Shown: positions 23,987 to 36,558, counted from the stretch's first letter. The stretch is DNA of 64,000 nucleotides from Acidimicrobiaceae bacterium (GCA_003151235.1 PLWZ01000057.1:1-64000); one strand, 5' to 3'. Numbers and translations are program-made. Notes: generated by a model not told the origin, from the letters alone.

Positions 23987-24739
23987 GTGACCTCCCCCCC
24001 GGCCGCTCCGCTCCGCGTTTGGTCGCACGACGACCAGCCCTTCGCCCGCGTGCTCGTGATCTGCGCGCACCCCGACGACGTCGACTTCGGGTGCTCCGCC
24101 ACGGTGGCCGCATTCGTGAAGGCAGGCATCGAGGTGGCCTACTGCATCGCCACCGACGGCGAGGCCGGTGGGTCGGACCGCACCCAGTCGCGCGCCGACA
24201 TGGCGACGGTCCGTCGCAGGGAACAGACTGCGGCCGCGGCCGCCGTCGGGGTCAGCGACATCAGGTTCCTCGGTTTTCCCGACGGCCGGCTCACCGCGAG
24301 CCTGGAGCTTCGCCGCGAGTTCACCCGGGCGATCCGTGCGTTCGGGCCGGACCTCGTGATTGCGCCGTCGCCGGAGCGCCGCTGGGACGTCATCTTTGCG
24401 AGCCACCCCGATCACCTGGCCGCGGGCGAGGCGGCGGTCGACGCCGTCTACCCGGACGCCCGGAACCCCTTCGCCCACCCCGAGCTGTTGGAGGAGGGCC
24501 TGGAGCCATTCACGGTCCGGGCGCTGTGGCTCATGGTCGGCCCGGGTTCCAACGTCGCGGTCGACGTCACCGACACCCTGGACCAAAAGGTCGCCGCCCT
24601 CGCATGCCACGAGAGCCAGGGCGCGGCGGACCCGTCCATGGCGGAACGGATGGCCGACTGGGCACGGGGCAACGCCGCGAGCGCGGGGTTGCCGGATGGC
24701 CGGATGGCCGAGTTGTTCTTCTCCGTCTCGACGGGGTGA
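23987..24739 (+). CDS. PIG-L family (LmbE-like) deacetylase
   Basis: Zinc-dependent N-acetylglucosaminyl deacetylase-fold protein (250 aa). The zinc motif AHPDD is at 27-31 and the third ligand histidine is in FASHPDHLAAGEAA. It is related to MshB and Mca of mycothiol metabolism, but the sequence does not separate these from other PIG-L members and no other mycothiol gene is in the window. GTG 23987 is the start; the gene is convergent with acnA, one base apart. Confidence 0.87.
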   Translation: MTSPPAAPLRVWSHDDQPFARVLVICAHPDDVDFGCSATVAAFVKAGIEVAYCIATDGEAGGSDRTQSRADMATVRRREQTAAAAAVGVSDIRFLGFPDGRLTASLELRREFTRAIRAFGPDLVIAPSPERRWDVIFASHPDHLAAGEAAVDAVYPDARNPFAHPELLEEGLEPFTVRALWLMVGPGSNVAVDVTDTLDQKVAALACHESQGAADPSMAERMADWARGNAASAGLPDGRMAELFFSVSTG

Positions 24740-24740
24740 C

Positions 24741-27440
<2,700 letters not shown>

Positions 27441-27525
27441 TCTGCCCCCTCGCAGGGGTCGGGTATCGGGGTCCATACGGGCCCCCGTCTCCCGGGAGGC
27501 CCTGGTCGGAGTGGAATGATGGGCC

Positions 27526-29256
27526 ATGCCCGACGTCCGCAGCGCGATCGAACAACGCCTGGCGGCCGCCTTCGACGCCGTCCACGCCGGTGCCAACCCG
27601 GTGCTGCGACCCTCGGACCGGGCCGACCTCCAGGCGAACGGGGCGCTGCCGTTGGCCAAGGTGCTCGGCCGGTCCCCCGCAGAGATCGCACGCTCGGTCG
27701 TCGAGGAGCTCGACATCGCCGATCTATGCGACGAGGTGGAGGTGAGCGGCAACGGGTTCATCAACCTCACCCTGTCCACCGGGTACCTGGCCGTACGGTT
27801 GGGGGATCTGGCGGGGGACCCGCGACTCGGAATAGAGGCGGTCGCCACTCCCGAGACGATCGTCGTCGACTATTCGGCTCCCAACGTGGCCAAGGAGATG
27901 CACGTCGGACATCTCCGGACCACCGTCATCGGTGACGCCCTGGCCCGGATGCTGACGTTTCTCGGCCACGACGTGCGGCGGGAGAACCACATCGGAGACT
28001 GGGGCACGCCGTTCGGCATGCTCATCGAGCACCTGGTCGACCTCGGCGAGGAGGAGGGGGCGAGCGAGCTGTCGGCGGGCGACCTGACCGGCTTCTACCA
28101 GCAGGCCCGGGCCTCCTTCGAGAGCGACGACGGGTTCGCCGACCGCAGCCGTCGCCGCGTCGTTCTCCTCCAGTCGGGCGACGACGAGACGTTCCGGTTG
28201 TGGCGGGTGCTGGTCGCCGGGAGCGTCCGCTACTTCGACACCGTCTACTCCAAGCTCGGCGTGCAGCTCACCGACGACGACATCGTCGGTGAGAGCTACT
28301 ACAACGACATGCTGGCCGGGGTGGTCGAAGAGCTCGAAGCTAAGGGGCTCCTCGTCGTCCACGACGGTGCGAAGTGCGTTTTCCCTCCGGGGTTCGCGAA
28401 CCGCAACGGCGATCCCCTTCCCCTCATCGTTCAGAAGTCCGACGGCGGGTACGGATACGCGAGCACCGACCTGGCAGCGATCAGGCATCGGGTCCTCGAC
28501 CTCGGCGCAAAGAGGATGCTTTACGTGGTCGGCGCGCCGCAGACCCAGCACTTCCAGATGTGCTTCGCCGTGGCCGCGATGGCGGGCTGGCTCACCGATG
28601 AGGCCCAGGCGATCCACGTCTCGTTCGGCAACGTGCTCGGCGCCGATGGGCGAATGGTGGCCAGCCGGGCGGGTGGAACGATCACTCTCGTCGGCCTGTT
28701 GGACGAGGCCGTCGACCGGGCCCGCGAGGCGATCGCCGGCCGGCGATCGGCCGACCCCAACAACGAGACGGGCTCCGACGACGACCAGATCGCGACGATG
28801 GTGGGGATCGGCGCGGTCAAGTACTCCGACCTCTCGACCGACCGGGGCCGCGACTACGTCTTTGACTGGGACCGCATGCTGGCGTTCGAGGGGAACACCG
28901 GTCCGTACCTGCAGTACGCGTACGCGAGGATCCGTTCGATCTTCCGCCGCGGTGAGGTTTCGGTCCCGGCGCCGGCGGCACCGGTGCTTCGCGATCCGCA
29001 CGAACGAGCGCTCGCTATTGCCCTCTTGTGGTTGCCCGTCGCGCTCGATGACACGCTCGCGACGTACAGCCCCCACAAGTTGTGCAGCTACCTGTTCGAG
29101 GTGGCCTCGACGTTCACTTCCTTCTACGAGAACTGCCGGGTGCTGGTCGACGACGAGGCCCAGCGAACGAGCCGGCTCATCCTTTGCGACCTTTCGGCTC
29201 GGGTGCTGAGCCTCGGCCTGTCGCTCCTCGGGATCGAGGTGCCCGAGCGGATGTGA
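27526..29256 (+). CDS. argS: Arginyl-tRNA synthetase
   Basis: Class I ArgRS (576 aa). The N-terminal Add-1 domain covers about residues 1-100, the HIGH motif is HVGH at 126-129, the KMSKS site is degenerate (VASRAGG) as in most ArgRS, and the C-terminal anticodon-binding DALR domain ends in FYENCRVL. It charges tRNA-Arg; a tRNA-Arg gene lies at 33.7 kb. In many actinobacteria argS is followed directly by lysA, but here 4.4 kb of unrelated genes intervene. Confidence 0.97.
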   Translation: MPDVRSAIEQRLAAAFDAVHAGANPVLRPSDRADLQANGALPLAKVLGRSPAEIARSVVEELDIADLCDEVEVSGNGFINLTLSTGYLAVRLGDLAGDPRLGIEAVATPETIVVDYSAPNVAKEMHVGHLRTTVIGDALARMLTFLGHDVRRENHIGDWGTPFGMLIEHLVDLGEEEGASELSAGDLTGFYQQARASFESDDGFADRSRRRVVLLQSGDDETFRLWRVLVAGSVRYFDTVYSKLGVQLTDDDIVGESYYNDMLAGVVEELEAKGLLVVHDGAKCVFPPGFANRNGDPLPLIVQKSDGGYGYASTDLAAIRHRVLDLGAKRMLYVVGAPQTQHFQMCFAVAAMAGWLTDEAQAIHVSFGNVLGADGRMVASRAGGTITLVGLLDEAVDRAREAIAGRRSADPNNETGSDDDQIATMVGIGAVKYSDLSTDRGRDYVFDWDRMLAFEGNTGPYLQYAYARIRSIFRRGEVSVPAPAAPVLRDPHERALAIALLWLPVALDDTLATYSPHKLCSYLFEVASTFTSFYENCRVLVDDEAQRTSRLILCDLSARVLSLGLSLLGIEVPERM

Positions 29257-29262
29257 GGTAGT

Positions 29263-29856
29263 TCAGCTCCCGATGGCGGGAGCGATTTCGCCGCGGCCCG
29301 CCTGCTGAAGATCCGTCGGGAGCCGGACCCCGTCCTGTGCGGCCACGAGCTCGAGCCGGGTGCGCCACACGATGATGGCCAGCCGCTGCGTGTCCTGCGT
29401 GTTCGGCAGATTGTCGAAGCTGCCGTCGTCGAGGTCGGATGCGAGCGTGGCCAGGTAACTGTCCTCGAGCAGGTACGTGTGCGCGTAGGGAGCGTTGATC
29501 TTGGCCAGCTGAGGGTTGGCCGGGTGGATCATCTGCATGAGCAACAGGTAGTGGGCGAACCGCTCCTCGAGATCGCCGAACTCGTCGGACGCCTTGTCGG
29601 GGGTGATCATCCCGCTTTGATACCCGTTGAGGATCGGGTCGGCCGTCTCGAGAAGGCTGTTGACCGGCAGCCGGACCATTTCCACTTGTGCGATGTACGC
29701 GCGCAACGCCTTCGCCGGCACGCTCGGGGCTGCCAGCGCGGTTGACCCGAACGCCAGCGCTCCTACGAGGCCCAGTCCGGCGCAGAGCGCCGCTGCGGTG
29801 AACAGGGGGGTGCGGCTTCCGCGGCCAGCGCCGCCCGAGCGTGGAGAACCGGTCAC
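29263..29856 (-). CDS. Secreted protein of unknown function
   Basis: 197 aa. A signal peptide of about 43 residues with a hydrophobic core and an ALA-A cleavage site is clear (LFTAAALCAGLGLVGALAFG). The mature part is alpha-helical with no cysteines and no recognised domain. It lies convergent to argS, six bases from its stop. Adjacent to another secreted protein gene on the same strand, so both may serve the cell surface. Confidence 0.7.
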   Translation of the reverse strand: MTGSPRSGGAGRGSRTPLFTAAALCAGLGLVGALAFGSTALAAPSVPAKALRAYIAQVEMVRLPVNSLLETADPILNGYQSGMITPDKASDEFGDLEERFAHYLLLMQMIHPANPQLAKINAPYAHTYLLEDSYLATLASDLDDGSFDNLPNTQDTQRLAIIVWRTRLELVAAQDGVRLPTDLQQAGRGEIAPAIGS

Positions 29857-29930
29857 CGGATCAGAGACGCGATTCCCGCCGCCACGCCCCGAACGGGGAC
29901 ATGGCGACGGGCTCGCCCGATTCTGTTGGC

Positions 29931-30659
29931 CTAGTAGCCATACCCGCCGCCACCGCCACCGGGCGGCTGTGTGGGCGTCGGTGTCGGGGGTTGCGTCGGC
30001 GTCGTTGTCGGGGGTTGTGTCGGCGTCGTTGTCGGGGGTTGTGTCGGCGTCGGAGTCGACGAACCTGACGACGAGCCCGACGACGAGTGAGAGCCACTAG
30101 AACCGCTCGATCCGGTCGACGTGGGTTGCGGGGTCGGTGCGACCAGCGGAGCCGCGGTTGGCGCCGTCGTGGTCGCAGCGGGCGCGACAAGAGCAACGAA
30201 CCAGTCGTTCGCGAATCCCTGGCCCGTCGTCTGGCCGGCTGCCTTGTCCCCGGCGAACCGGTACAAGGGCTTGCCGTCGTAGGTCAGTTGGAACTTTCCA
30301 TTCGACCGCCTGATCTCACCCAGCTTCGACGCCTTGACGCCATGGACGAGGTTCGAGAGCTTGACGCCCTTCGGGACGAGAAGGGGCGGCCATGCCGCTG
30401 CACACTCGCCGGTGCATGCGCTCTTGGTGCGGGTGTCGAGAGCAAACGTGTAGAGCGTCCGCCCGCTGGTGGTGTCCAGGAATGTCCCGAGTGTGGCGCT
30501 CTCTCTCGTCGAGACCAGCACGACCACGTGTTTGGTGGCATTTGCCTGCACAACGGTGGACGCCTGTGCGCCGACCGCCAACGTGAGTGCGAAAGCACCT
30601 GTCAACATGCCGATCCGCTTGATCGGGCGAGCCGGCGCATTGCGGGGTATCAGGGACAC
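29931..30659 (-). CDS. Secreted Lipoprotein_15-repeat protein with Pro/Thr tail
   Basis: 242 aa with an N-terminal signal peptide (cleavage near the AQA region, no lipobox cysteine). Two COG4315 'secreted repeat' units follow: LDTTSGRTLYTFALD with the CTGEC pair and AAWPPL, then LTYDGKPLYRFAGDKAAGQTTGQG and NDWFVA. The C-terminal third is a Ser/Gly then Thr-Pro-Gln repeat tail ending in a Gly-rich GGGGGGYGY. GTG 30659 has AAGGAGA upstream. Function is unknown; the tail looks like a wall-spanning linker. Confidence 0.82.
   Translation of the reverse strand: MSLIPRNAPARPIKRIGMLTGAFALTLAVGAQASTVVQANATKHVVVLVSTRESATLGTFLDTTSGRTLYTFALDTRTKSACTGECAAAWPPLLVPKGVKLSNLVHGVKASKLGEIRRSNGKFQLTYDGKPLYRFAGDKAAGQTTGQGFANDWFVALVAPAATTTAPTAAPLVAPTPQPTSTGSSGSSGSHSSSGSSSGSSTPTPTQPPTTTPTQPPTTTPTQPPTPTPTQPPGGGGGGYGY
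29963..30058 (-). repeat. Four 24-base tandem repeats coding Thr-Pro-Gln units
   Basis: Four imperfect 24-base units begin at 29963, 29987, 30011 and 30035; units 2 and 3 differ at one position, the outer ones at 2-4. Each codes eight residues of the TPTQPPTT type in the secreted protein's tail, so copy number may vary between strains. Confidence 0.75.
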
Positions 30660-30780
30660 GGACGTCTCCTTCGCAGTGGGTCGTCTGGACTACGGCGACC
30701 TCACCCCGATGGATTGCCCGTTGTTCGATTCGTTCCTCTACTGGGATTTCGTCATCGATCGCGCGGCTGTATTGCGCCGA

Positions 30781-31602
30781 TCACACGTTTGCGGCCGCGA
30801 CCTCGGTTTCCTTCAGATAGCGCTCAAGGAATAGCGTCATGAGATCCGCCGTACGACGACCGAAACGCGGGTCGGCATCGAACCCGTGGGGCTGCTCGGC
30901 GTACACGTGCAACTCCGTCGGCACCTTGTGGGTGGTCAAGATGTCATACATGAGGAAGCTGGCCGACACCGGAACGACCGCGTCGGCGGTGCCGTGCACG
31001 AGCATGGTCGGCGGGTAGTCCGGACTCGCAGTGGTGACGGGGCTCGCCGCGTCGGCGAGCTCGGCCGTCGGGTCGTCCGAAAGTGCTTCGATGGGGACCG
31101 CACCGTGCTGGCGCTCGCCGAAGTGGAATCTGGTCGGCGGGTAGATCGCGATGACCGCACCGACATGGGTGCTGACCCCCGGGTTCCCGCCCTCTCCTTC
31201 GTACTCGGGAACGTTCACCGTGCCGGCGGCGAACAACACGATATGGGCACCCGCCGAGTTTCCCTCGAGGGCGATGCGTTCAGGATCGACGCCGAGCTCC
31301 TCCGCGTGGGCGCGCGTCCAGCGAAGCGCCGCCTTCACGTCGTGGACCTGGGCCGGCCACGCGGACTCTCCGACGAGCCGGTACTCGCTCACGACGCAGA
31401 CATATCCGGCCCGGCCGAGCAGGATCCCGTACCCGCGCAGTTGGGTCTTGTCGCCTTGCCGCCACCCGCCGCCGTGGATAAGGAGAACCGCCGGCCGCGC
31501 CCTATCCTCGCCCGGTGGCGTGTAGACGTCGCAGCGAAGCTCACGCCCGCCTCCCGTCCCGAAAACCACGTCCTGGCGGATGTCCACCCTGTCTTCGGGC
31601 AT
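30781..31602 (-). CDS. Alpha/beta-hydrolase esterase/lipase (HGGG type)
   Basis: 273 aa serine hydrolase of the hormone-sensitive-lipase/carboxylesterase type. The oxyanion HGGGW, nucleophile GNSAG, acid in HGTADAVVP and terminal HGFD give a complete triad. No signal peptide is seen, so it is cytosolic and probably acts on short acyl esters. A GGGAGGGG ribosome site precedes ATG 31602. Confidence 0.88.
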   Translation of the reverse strand: MPEDRVDIRQDVVFGTGGGRELRCDVYTPPGEDRARPAVLLIHGGGWRQGDKTQLRGYGILLGRAGYVCVVSEYRLVGESAWPAQVHDVKAALRWTRAHAEELGVDPERIALEGNSAGAHIVLFAAGTVNVPEYEGEGGNPGVSTHVGAVIAIYPPTRFHFGERQHGAVPIEALSDDPTAELADAASPVTTASPDYPPTMLVHGTADAVVPVSASFLMYDILTTHKVPTELHVYAEQPHGFDADPRFGRRTADLMTLFLERYLKETEVAAANV

Positions 31603-31700
31603 GGCCCCTCCCTGATCTCAGCGCAGTCGAATTGCAATGTAGCTGGGGTTGCCCGCACGCCCCCCTTGGGGACCGGCAACTTCGGGTCGCCCGACCCGGA

Positions 31701-32531
31701 TCAAGGGGGGCCGGTCGAAAGGTGCGCGTCCAACCACGAGACGAGGTCGGCCGTCACCTCGGCGCGATTCGTCTCGTTGAAGACCTCGTGACGCCCGCCG
31801 GGGTAGGCGATGAAGGTGACGTCGTCCAACCCCGCGGCCCCGTAGGCGTCGGCCAGGCGTCGACCGCCCTGTTCGCCGCCGACGACATCCTCGGAGCCGT
31901 TCAGGATCAGGACGGGCAGCCGTTTCGGGATCGCGTCGTCCCGTCCTTCCTCCAGGTAGGCGCGGCCGGGGTCGACTGGGCGGACGGTGAGGTTTTCGAA
32001 GCCGCACCAGGGGTCGGCGTCGTACGCGGCCACCTCGTCGGGGTCCCGGCTGAGCCATTCGTAGCGCCCGGCGCCCTCAGGAGCAGGAGACCGACGGGGG
32101 GCACCCGGCTCGCGCCGAGTCGTTCCCGTCAGCACCAGCGCGTCGATCTCGGCGCCCCAGCCTCGCACGAACCGCTGGGCGATGAACGATCCCCAGGAGT
32201 GGCCGACCAGGCACAACGGCAACCCTGGGTCGTCCTTCCGGATACGGCGGGTGACGTCCAGCACCGCAGCCACCACGCCCTCCATTCCTCGGGGGCCGAG
32301 GTCCCCGAGGCCGGCACCATGGGCACCCGTCTCACCGTGGCCGAGATGATCGTCGGCCCACACCGCGTAGCCCGAATCGCAGAGCTCGGCGGCCAGGCGC
32401 GCATAGCGACGCCGGTGCTCGGCCCAGCCGTGGGAGATCTGCACCACCGCCTTCGGTCGAGCGGGCGCCCACCGGGTGCCGAACACCTCGATGCCGTCGG
32501 CATCGGTCAGGACCCATTCGTCCTCGGTCAT
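31701..32531 (-). CDS. Alpha/beta hydrolase, monoacylglycerol-lipase-like
   Basis: 276 aa serine hydrolase. SHGWAEHRRRYA and DDHLGHGET match the monoacylglycerol lipase/lysophospholipase family, the nucleophile elbow is GHSWG, the acid is in NGSEDVV and the base in GGRHEVFNE. Cytosolic. It is on the same strand as the other esterase, 98 bases upstream of it; a joint role in lipid ester breakdown is plausible but unproven. Confidence 0.88.
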   Translation of the reverse strand: MTEDEWVLTDADGIEVFGTRWAPARPKAVVQISHGWAEHRRRYARLAAELCDSGYAVWADDHLGHGETGAHGAGLGDLGPRGMEGVVAAVLDVTRRIRKDDPGLPLCLVGHSWGSFIAQRFVRGWGAEIDALVLTGTTRREPGAPRRSPAPEGAGRYEWLSRDPDEVAAYDADPWCGFENLTVRPVDPGRAYLEEGRDDAIPKRLPVLILNGSEDVVGGEQGGRRLADAYGAAGLDDVTFIAYPGGRHEVFNETNRAEVTADLVSWLDAHLSTGPP

Positions 32532-32618
32532 CCCGGCTGCTTAGCACCCCCGAAGATCGGCGGGTCGGGCGTCCTGGGTTTTGTCCCGGCCGCCCGAGCC
32601 AGCTATCAAGGAGGGGGT

Positions 32619-32650
32619 CGGCTCGAGCGAACCTGTAGCGCGTCGAGCCG
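32619..32650. promoter_or_regulatory. 8-bp stem hairpin between divergent genes
   Basis: CGGCTCGA at 32619-32626 pairs perfectly with TCGAGCCG at 32643-32650 over a 16-base loop, in the gap between the hydrolase and the epimerase gene. No T-tract follows. Role unknown. Confidence 0.3.
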
Positions 32651-32709
32651 CTGACGACAGAAAGAGTTGCCCACCGACCCGCAGTGGGGGACGGAAGGGA
32701 GTGGGTGCA

Positions 32710-33648
32710 ATGAGAGTCCTGCTCGCAGGAGCGTCCGGGGCGATTGGCGTGCCCCTTATCAGCCGGCTTCGCGATTCGGGCCATGTCGTCACGGGGATCC
32801 ACCTTGCCGCCGCAGGAGCCGCAATCCTGCGAGCAGCGGGCGCATCCCCCGTCCAGGTCGACGTGCTCGACCGATCGGCGCTGCTGGAGGCCCTGGCCGA
32901 CCGGCAATTCGACGCGGTGATCGCCGAGCTCACCGCACTCAAGAAGCCGCCGATGATGCATCGGGGCATGGTCACCACTGATCGCCTGCGGTCGGATGGG
33001 ACCGCCAACCTTTTGGAGGTCGCGAGGCGCTCCGGGGCCGGCCGGTTCGTGACTCAGTCGATCTTCTTCGGGTACGGATTCGAGGGCTGGGGAGAGAGGG
33101 TCCTGACCGAGACCGACCCGTTCGCACCGAAGGGGCGAGGTCGGTTCGAGACCCACCTGGCTGCGATGCGCGCCAACGAGGACCAGGTACTCGGTGCAAC
33201 CGAACTCGAAGGGATCGCGCTTCGCTACGGCCTCTTCTACGGTCCCGGCCCGGCGGGGGACGGGTTCGTAGAGATGCTCAGACGTCGGCGGTTGCCCGCC
33301 GTACGGCCGGCGGGAGTTCGTCCGTGGCTCTATATCGACGACGCAGCGGACGCGACGCTCGCGGCCCTCGAGCGCGGCAAGCCTGGCCGGGCCTACAACA
33401 TCGTTGACGACGAACCGGTCAGCTTCTCAGAGATGATCCAGGCGATCGCGGGTGCCGTTCATGCGCCCAAGCCATTCGTCGTACCTCGGTGGTTGACGGT
33501 CGTCGCGCCGTATGCGCGTTCGATGATGGTCGGGGACATGCGGTTGTCGAACGCGCTCGCGAAGTCCGAGCTCGGCTGGGAGCCAGCCGTCTCGAACTAC
33601 CGCGCCGGCGTGGCGAGGATGGCTCCGCATTACGCGCTGGGTGGTTGA
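32710..33648 (+). CDS. NAD-dependent epimerase/dehydratase (extended SDR-like)
   Basis: 312 aa short-chain-dehydrogenase-like protein. The NAD-binding GASGAIG is at residues 8-14, and a substrate-side segment YIDDAADATLAAL with YNIVDDEPVSFSEM matches atypical extended SDRs. The usual catalytic YxxxK is not evident (RFETHLAAMRANED sits in its place), so it may bind NAD without classic chemistry. Start ATG 32710 has GGGAGTGGG upstream. Substrate unknown. Confidence 0.82.
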   Translation: MRVLLAGASGAIGVPLISRLRDSGHVVTGIHLAAAGAAILRAAGASPVQVDVLDRSALLEALADRQFDAVIAELTALKKPPMMHRGMVTTDRLRSDGTANLLEVARRSGAGRFVTQSIFFGYGFEGWGERVLTETDPFAPKGRGRFETHLAAMRANEDQVLGATELEGIALRYGLFYGPGPAGDGFVEMLRRRRLPAVRPAGVRPWLYIDDAADATLAALERGKPGRAYNIVDDEPVSFSEMIQAIAGAVHAPKPFVVPRWLTVVAPYARSMMVGDMRLSNALAKSELGWEPAVSNYRAGVARMAPHYALGG

Positions 33649-33706
33649 GTCGGAACGACTCGAGTATCGACGCCGGTGGCGGACGTGCTGCTGGCGGTTT
33701 TCCGGG

Positions 33707-33778
33707 CGCCCCAGGCAGGACTCGAACCTGCGCAACCGGCTCCGGAGGCCGGTGCTCTATCCGCTGAGCTACTGGGGC
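33707..33778 (-). tRNA. tRNA-Arg (anticodon CCG)
   Basis: Read on the minus strand: acceptor GCCCCAG pairs with CTGGGGC, the D arm AGCTCAGCGGATAGAGC, an anticodon stem CCGGC/GCCGG enclosing loop CTCCGGA (anticodon CCG), and a T arm with GGTTCGAGTCC. The 3' CCA is not encoded (CCC follows the discriminator G). It reads CGG codons and lies just before lysA on the opposite strand. Confidence 0.95.
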
Positions 33779-33792
33779 TGAGCAGTTCACCG

Positions 33793-33798
33793 TATCGT
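33793..33798 (+). promoter_or_regulatory. -10-like TATCGT before lysA
   Basis: TATCGT ends 8 bases before the lysA ATG with no Shine-Dalgarno, fitting a leaderless transcript. It lies only 15 bases from the 5' end of the divergent tRNA-Arg gene. Confidence 0.5.
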
Positions 33799-33806
33799 GT
33801 CTTTCC

Positions 33807-35144
33807 ATGATCGCTCGCCGCTCAAAGACCGCGGGCGCGGACGCGTCCGAGCCGTCTTCGGACGCGCCGCTCGAGCGACAGCTGCTGCCCGAGAACGCGG
33901 CGATCGACGATTTGGGGCAACTCAGCGTGGCCGGAGCCAATGTCATCGCGTTGGCCGAGGAGCACGGGACGCCCCTTTTCATCTACGACGAGGCGCACAT
34001 CCGGTCGCGCTGTCGCGAGGCGCGCTCGGCGTTCGATGACGGGGTCGCGTACGCGACGAAGGCGTTCCTTTGCAAGGCGATGGCGCGGCTCGTGCACGAG
34101 GAGGGCCTGTGTCTCGACGTCGCCACCGGGGGGGAGCTCGAGGTCGCGCTGGCCTCCGGGGTCCCGGCTGATCGCCTGGTTCTGCACGGCAACAACAAGT
34201 CGGACGCCGAGCTTGCCCGAGGCCTTGCGGCCGGCGTCGGGCGGATCGTCGTGGATTCGTTCGATGAGATCGCGCGACTCGGCCGGCTCACCGAGGACCT
34301 CTCGCCGAATGGGCGCCGCCCGTCGGTTCTGATCCGGGTGACCCCGGGGGTGGAGGCCCACACCCATGAGTTCGTCCGTACGGGGCAAGAGGACACGAAG
34401 TTCGGGTTCTCGGTGGCCTCGGGTGCTGCTGCGAAGGCGGTGGCGGCTCTCGAACTCATGGGCGGGGTCGAGCTCGTCGGTGTGCACGCGCACATCGGGA
34501 GCCAGGTCTTCGATGTCGACTCGTTCGAGCAGGCCGCGGAGGTGATCGGCACGTTCGCCGCCCCGCTCGGACTTCCCGAGCTCGTCGTCGGTGGCGGCCT
34601 CGGAGTCGCCTATGTGAACGGCGAGCACGCTCCGACCATCACCGAGTGGGCCGATGCGACCCGGGCGGCACTCGACAAGGTCGGCGTGGGGGCGCAGACC
34701 CGGGTGACCGCGGAACCGGGGCGGGCCATCGTGGCGACGGCCGGCCTTACCGTCTACACGGTCGGTTCGATCAAGGAGCTACCCGGGATCCGGACCTACG
34801 TCTCGGTCGACGGTGGGATGAGCGACAACCCGAGGCCGGTGCTCTACGGGAGCGGGTACGAGGCGTTCTTGCCTAGAGCGACCAGCGCCGCCCGCCCACG
34901 CAGCTCGCGCATCGTCGGCAAACACTGCGAGACCGGCGACGTGCTGGTTGCCGACGCGCGCCTGCCGTCGGATCTGAAGGTCGGGGACTTCCTTGCGACG
35001 GCGGTCACAGGTGCCTACGGCTACTCGATGGCGTCCAACTACAACAAGGTTCCGCGGCCCCCGGTCGTCTTCGTGGCGGATGGCACGGCCCGGGTTGTCG
35101 TCCGGGGCGAGACGACCGAAGACCTTCTCCGCCTCGATCTCTGA
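33807..35144 (+). CDS. lysA: Diaminopimelate decarboxylase
   Basis: PLP-dependent alanine-racemase-fold decarboxylase (445 aa) that makes lysine from meso-diaminopimelate. The PLP lysine is Lys85 in YATKAF; HAHIGSQ, GGGLGVAY and EPGRAIV follow in the barrel, and GKHCETGD carries the substrate-binding cysteine of the partner subunit. The first 30 residues are a non-conserved extension. It begins the lysA-hom-thrC amino-acid block. Confidence 0.96.
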   Translation: MIARRSKTAGADASEPSSDAPLERQLLPENAAIDDLGQLSVAGANVIALAEEHGTPLFIYDEAHIRSRCREARSAFDDGVAYATKAFLCKAMARLVHEEGLCLDVATGGELEVALASGVPADRLVLHGNNKSDAELARGLAAGVGRIVVDSFDEIARLGRLTEDLSPNGRRPSVLIRVTPGVEAHTHEFVRTGQEDTKFGFSVASGAAAKAVAALELMGGVELVGVHAHIGSQVFDVDSFEQAAEVIGTFAAPLGLPELVVGGGLGVAYVNGEHAPTITEWADATRAALDKVGVGAQTRVTAEPGRAIVATAGLTVYTVGSIKELPGIRTYVSVDGGMSDNPRPVLYGSGYEAFLPRATSAARPRSSRIVGKHCETGDVLVADARLPSDLKVGDFLATAVTGAYGYSMASNYNKVPRPPVVFVADGTARVVVRGETTEDLLRLDL

Positions 35145-35213
35145 AACACCGCGTCCGCCACGAAAGCCCAGCTCGCGAGCCGCGGGGTTCAGGGTGGCCC
35201 AGGTTCGAGGCGG

Positions 35214-35219
35214 TAGCGT
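35214..35219 (+). promoter_or_regulatory. -10-like TAGCGT before hom
   Basis: TAGCGT ends 6 bases before GTG 35226 with no ribosome site. It suggests hom-thrC has its own leaderless promoter rather than depending only on lysA. Confidence 0.5.
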
Positions 35220-35225
35220 GATCGG

Positions 35226-36557
35226 GTGATCCCCACCCGAAAGGACGGCGCGCCGGTGCGTGTCGCGCTGCTCGGCTGCGGCACCGTCGGCTCGGCGCTG
35301 GTCGAGATGGTGGCCGACCCGGCGAGGGCCGCCGAGATCGAGCTCGCCGCCGGTGTCCGGTTGGAGATCGTCGGGATAGCGGTGCGCAACGCCCGGGCCG
35401 ACCGCGCCGCGCCGCGGGAGCTTCTGACCGAGGACGCCAAGGGCCTGGTCGAGCGCGACGACGTCGACGTCGTCGTGGAGTTGATCGGGGGCCTCGACCC
35501 GGCCCGGGAGCTGCTCGAGGCGGCGCTCAACGCCGGGAAGCCCGTCGTGACCGGCAACAAGGCCCTGTTGGCCCGGGTGGGCGGGGAGCTCGCCGACCTC
35601 GCGTCGGCGCGTGGCGTCGACCTTCTCTACGAGGCCGCGGTCGCAAGCGCCATCCCGGTGATCCGGCCCCTGCGCGAGTCGCTGGCCGGCGAACGGATCG
35701 TGCGGGTGATGGGCATCGTCAACGGGACGACGAACTTCGTGCTCAGCCAGATGTCCCGTGGCTCGACTTACGACGAGGCGCTGGCCGAGGCGCAGCAACT
35801 CGGTCTGGCCGAGGCCGACCCGTCGGCGGACGTCGGGGGGTCAGACGCCGCGGCCAAGGCGGCGATCCTGGCCAGCCTCGCCTTCGGTGCCGACGTGGTC
35901 GTCGACGACGTCCACTGCGAGGGCATCACCGAGGTCACGGACGCCGACGTCCGCTACGCGGCCCAGTTGGGGTATGTGATCAAACCGCTCGCGATCGCCG
36001 AGCGCGTGGGCAAGGGCTCGGCGATCTCGGTGCGGGTCCACCCGGCCGTCGTGCCGTCCGAGCACCCATTGGCCTCGGTCGGCGGCGAGTTCAACGCCGT
36101 GTTCATCGAGGGCGAGCGAGCCGGCGAGATGATGCTCTACGGGAAGGGCGCTGGCGGCGACGCCGCCGCCAGCGCAGTGCTCGGTGACCTCATCGTGGCC
36201 GCCCGCCACCTCAGCCAGGGTGTGTCGACGCCCCCGGCCTCGAGGCGGGCCAACGTCGAGATCGTGCCCGTCGACCAGTTGTCCTCGCCCTTCTATCTGA
36301 GCATGGACGTGTTCGACCGTCCCGGCGTCCTCGCCTCGGTGGCCGCGGTCATGGGGGACCACGGGGTGTCGATCCGGTGGATGGAGCAAAAGGGCCTGGG
36401 TGACGAGGCCCGGCTCATCTTCCTCACCCACGTGGCCAAGGAGGGCGACGTGGCGGCCACCGTGGCCGAGCTCGGTCGGCTCGATGTGGTCGATCACATC
36501 GGGGCCGTCCTTCGGGTCGTCGGGTCCGAGGCCTCGGGCCCCAGCCCCGGGGCCTGA
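35226..36557 (+). CDS. hom: Homoserine dehydrogenase
   Basis: Monofunctional homoserine dehydrogenase (443 aa) reducing aspartate semialdehyde to homoserine. NAD(P)-binding GCGTVG is at 17-22, the catalytic region shows GNKALLA and [18 protein letters not shown], and a C-terminal ACT domain (about 355-435, [17 protein letters not shown]) implies threonine feedback control. thrC starts one base after its stop. Confidence 0.97.
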   Translation: MIPTRKDGAPVRVALLGCGTVGSALVEMVADPARAAEIELAAGVRLEIVGIAVRNARADRAAPRELLTEDAKGLVERDDVDVVVELIGGLDPARELLEAALNAGKPVVTGNKALLARVGGELADLASARGVDLLYEAAVASAIPVIRPLRESLAGERIVRVMGIVNGTTNFVLSQMSRGSTYDEALAEAQQLGLAEADPSADVGGSDAAAKAAILASLAFGADVVVDDVHCEGITEVTDADVRYAAQLGYVIKPLAIAERVGKGSAISVRVHPAVVPSEHPLASVGGEFNAVFIEGERAGEMMLYGKGAGGDAAASAVLGDLIVAARHLSQGVSTPPASRRANVEIVPVDQLSSPFYLSMDVFDRPGVLASVAAVMGDHGVSIRWMEQKGLGDEARLIFLTHVAKEGDVAATVAELGRLDVVDHIGAVLRVVGSEASGPSPGA

Positions 36558-36558
36558 C

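Noticed and set aside
23987-24739. mshB or mca of mycothiol metabolism
   Set aside because: PIG-L fold is clear but nothing in the sequence or neighbours separates these from other deacetylases.
32710-33648. UDP-glucose epimerase or other named SDR
   Set aside because: NAD motif is present but the catalytic YxxxK is not evident, so only a superfamily call is justified.
33707-33778. Integration site of the 29-33 kb block at the tRNA-Arg gene
   Set aside because: No second copy of the tRNA 3' end and no integrase gene are visible.
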